64,000 nt of DNA. Source: Clostridium minihomine. GTDB lineage: Bacteria > Bacillota > Clostridia > Oscillospirales > Acutalibacteraceae. Where the stretch lies: positions 620,001 to 684,000 of the forward strand of contig NZ_OEQH01000001.1 of NCBI RefSeq assembly GCF_900240385.1. Direction: 5' to 3'. Both the position numbers and the translations under genes were made by a program. The notes under the pieces were generated by a model, which worked only from the letters and a program-made list of their open reading frames with translations, did no database searches and was not told the DNA's origin. The first letter of the stretch is position 1. Every line of letters starts with the position of its first letter. Shown one piece after another: positions 63,732-64,000 of this stretch.

Positions 63732-64000
63732 GTGGTTGTTTACACGTATCAGTCTGTTAAGGTTTTAAAAATCCTAAAGTCCGGTGAAGTTTACCGAGCC
63801 CATACCAGCCGAAAGTATGCCCGGGAGTATGACTGCCTGATCGATATGCTGGGGCTAAACTGTGAATGTCCTATTTTCGGGAATCTACGATTTCACCGAA
63901 AAAACACCGGCGGCAGCACCTCAAACAGCGTAAAGCTGATTTTAAAAGTGCCCAGAGACTGCATGTGGCTGACAGAGTATTCGGCATGGGCCGATTTTAT
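63732..64000 (+). CDS. Unassigned protein, possibly DUF3841-like (partial, 3' end off window)
   Basis: 89 codons are visible from GTG 63732, which has AAGGGGGA six bases upstream. It opens VVYTYQSVKVLKILKSGEVY and later has CECPIFGNLRF and VPRDCMWLTEYSAWADF. The opening recalls DUF3841 proteins of unknown function, but this is a weak recollection. It is 160 bases after the ADP-ribosylglycohydrolase, so the two may form a unit. Confidence 0.6.
   Translation, partial: MVVYTYQSVKVLKILKSGEVYRAHTSRKYAREYDCLIDMLGLNCECPIFGNLRFHRKNTGGSTSNSVKLILKVPRDCMWLTEYSAWADF

Overview
The window is about 50% GC and densely coded. It reads as a chromosome segment from a spore-forming anaerobic Firmicute of class Clostridia. 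The evidence is SpoIIR, an FMN riboswitch on the rib operon, an AddAB recombination nuclease, an infC-rpmI-rplT leader with an AUU-start infC, a V-type ATPase operon, acetate kinase and a flavoprotein-rubredoxin oxidoreductase. Placement near Oscillospiraceae/Ruminococcaceae is my inference from gene content and order, not a measured result.

Left end (1-2.8 kb): the riboflavin operon ribD-ribE-ribBA runs leftward off the window. It has a consensus promoter, an FMN riboswitch and two consecutive terminator-like hairpins. From about 2.8 to 6.3 kb lies an AT-rich accessory patch of scraps: a lipoprotein gene, the C-terminal end of a serine recombinase, an unidentified C-terminal remnant, a TraX-like membrane protein, a frameshifted small secreted protein, and tRNA-Ala(CGC). 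This is the only part of the window that looks like a mobile-element scar.

6.4-17 kb is housekeeping and metabolism: nth (-), glyA, rarA, a flavin reductase-rubredoxin fusion and uraA (+), a DUF4380-like protein overlapping tmcAL (-), ackA (+), a DUF378 protein (-) and an aldo/keto reductase (+). 17.1-25.8 kb is one leftward operon for a complete V/A-type ATPase, in transcription order G/H, C, I, K, F, E, A, B, D, behind a good promoter. 26-27.8 kb holds a UPF0210 (PFL-like) protein and its ACT-domain partner, diverging from a PHP phosphoesterase.

28-34.7 kb: an Lrp regulator translationally coupled to an aminotransferase, then ispE and spoIIR; then an MFS drug exporter with a divergent MerR regulator and a 19-bp-spacer MerR-type promoter. 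35-41.9 kb: addB-addA. 42-45.3 kb: infC-rpmI-rplT, a TrmH/SpoU methyltransferase and dprA. 45.5-61.1 kb is a nearly continuous rightward run: topA, trmFO, plsX, rnc, radical SAM, smc, ftsY, rdgB, a YhbY protein, nadD, yqeK, rsfS and leuS. Many junctions overlap or are almost touching, which suggests translational coupling. The right end has an amino-acid permease, an ADP-ribosylglycohydrolase and the start of an unassigned gene cut by the window edge.

Start sites needed frequent correction. Several genes are best explained by TTG or GTG starts behind strong Shine-Dalgarno sequences, and infC by ATT. I found no CRISPR array, rRNA, intact insertion sequence or prophage, and no convincing new multi-gene system. 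The most unusual points are the tandem hairpins after the riboswitch, the decayed genes beside tRNA-Ala, the compact rubredoxin fusion, the DUF4380/tmcAL coupling and the ADP-ribosylglycohydrolase neighbourhood at the right edge.
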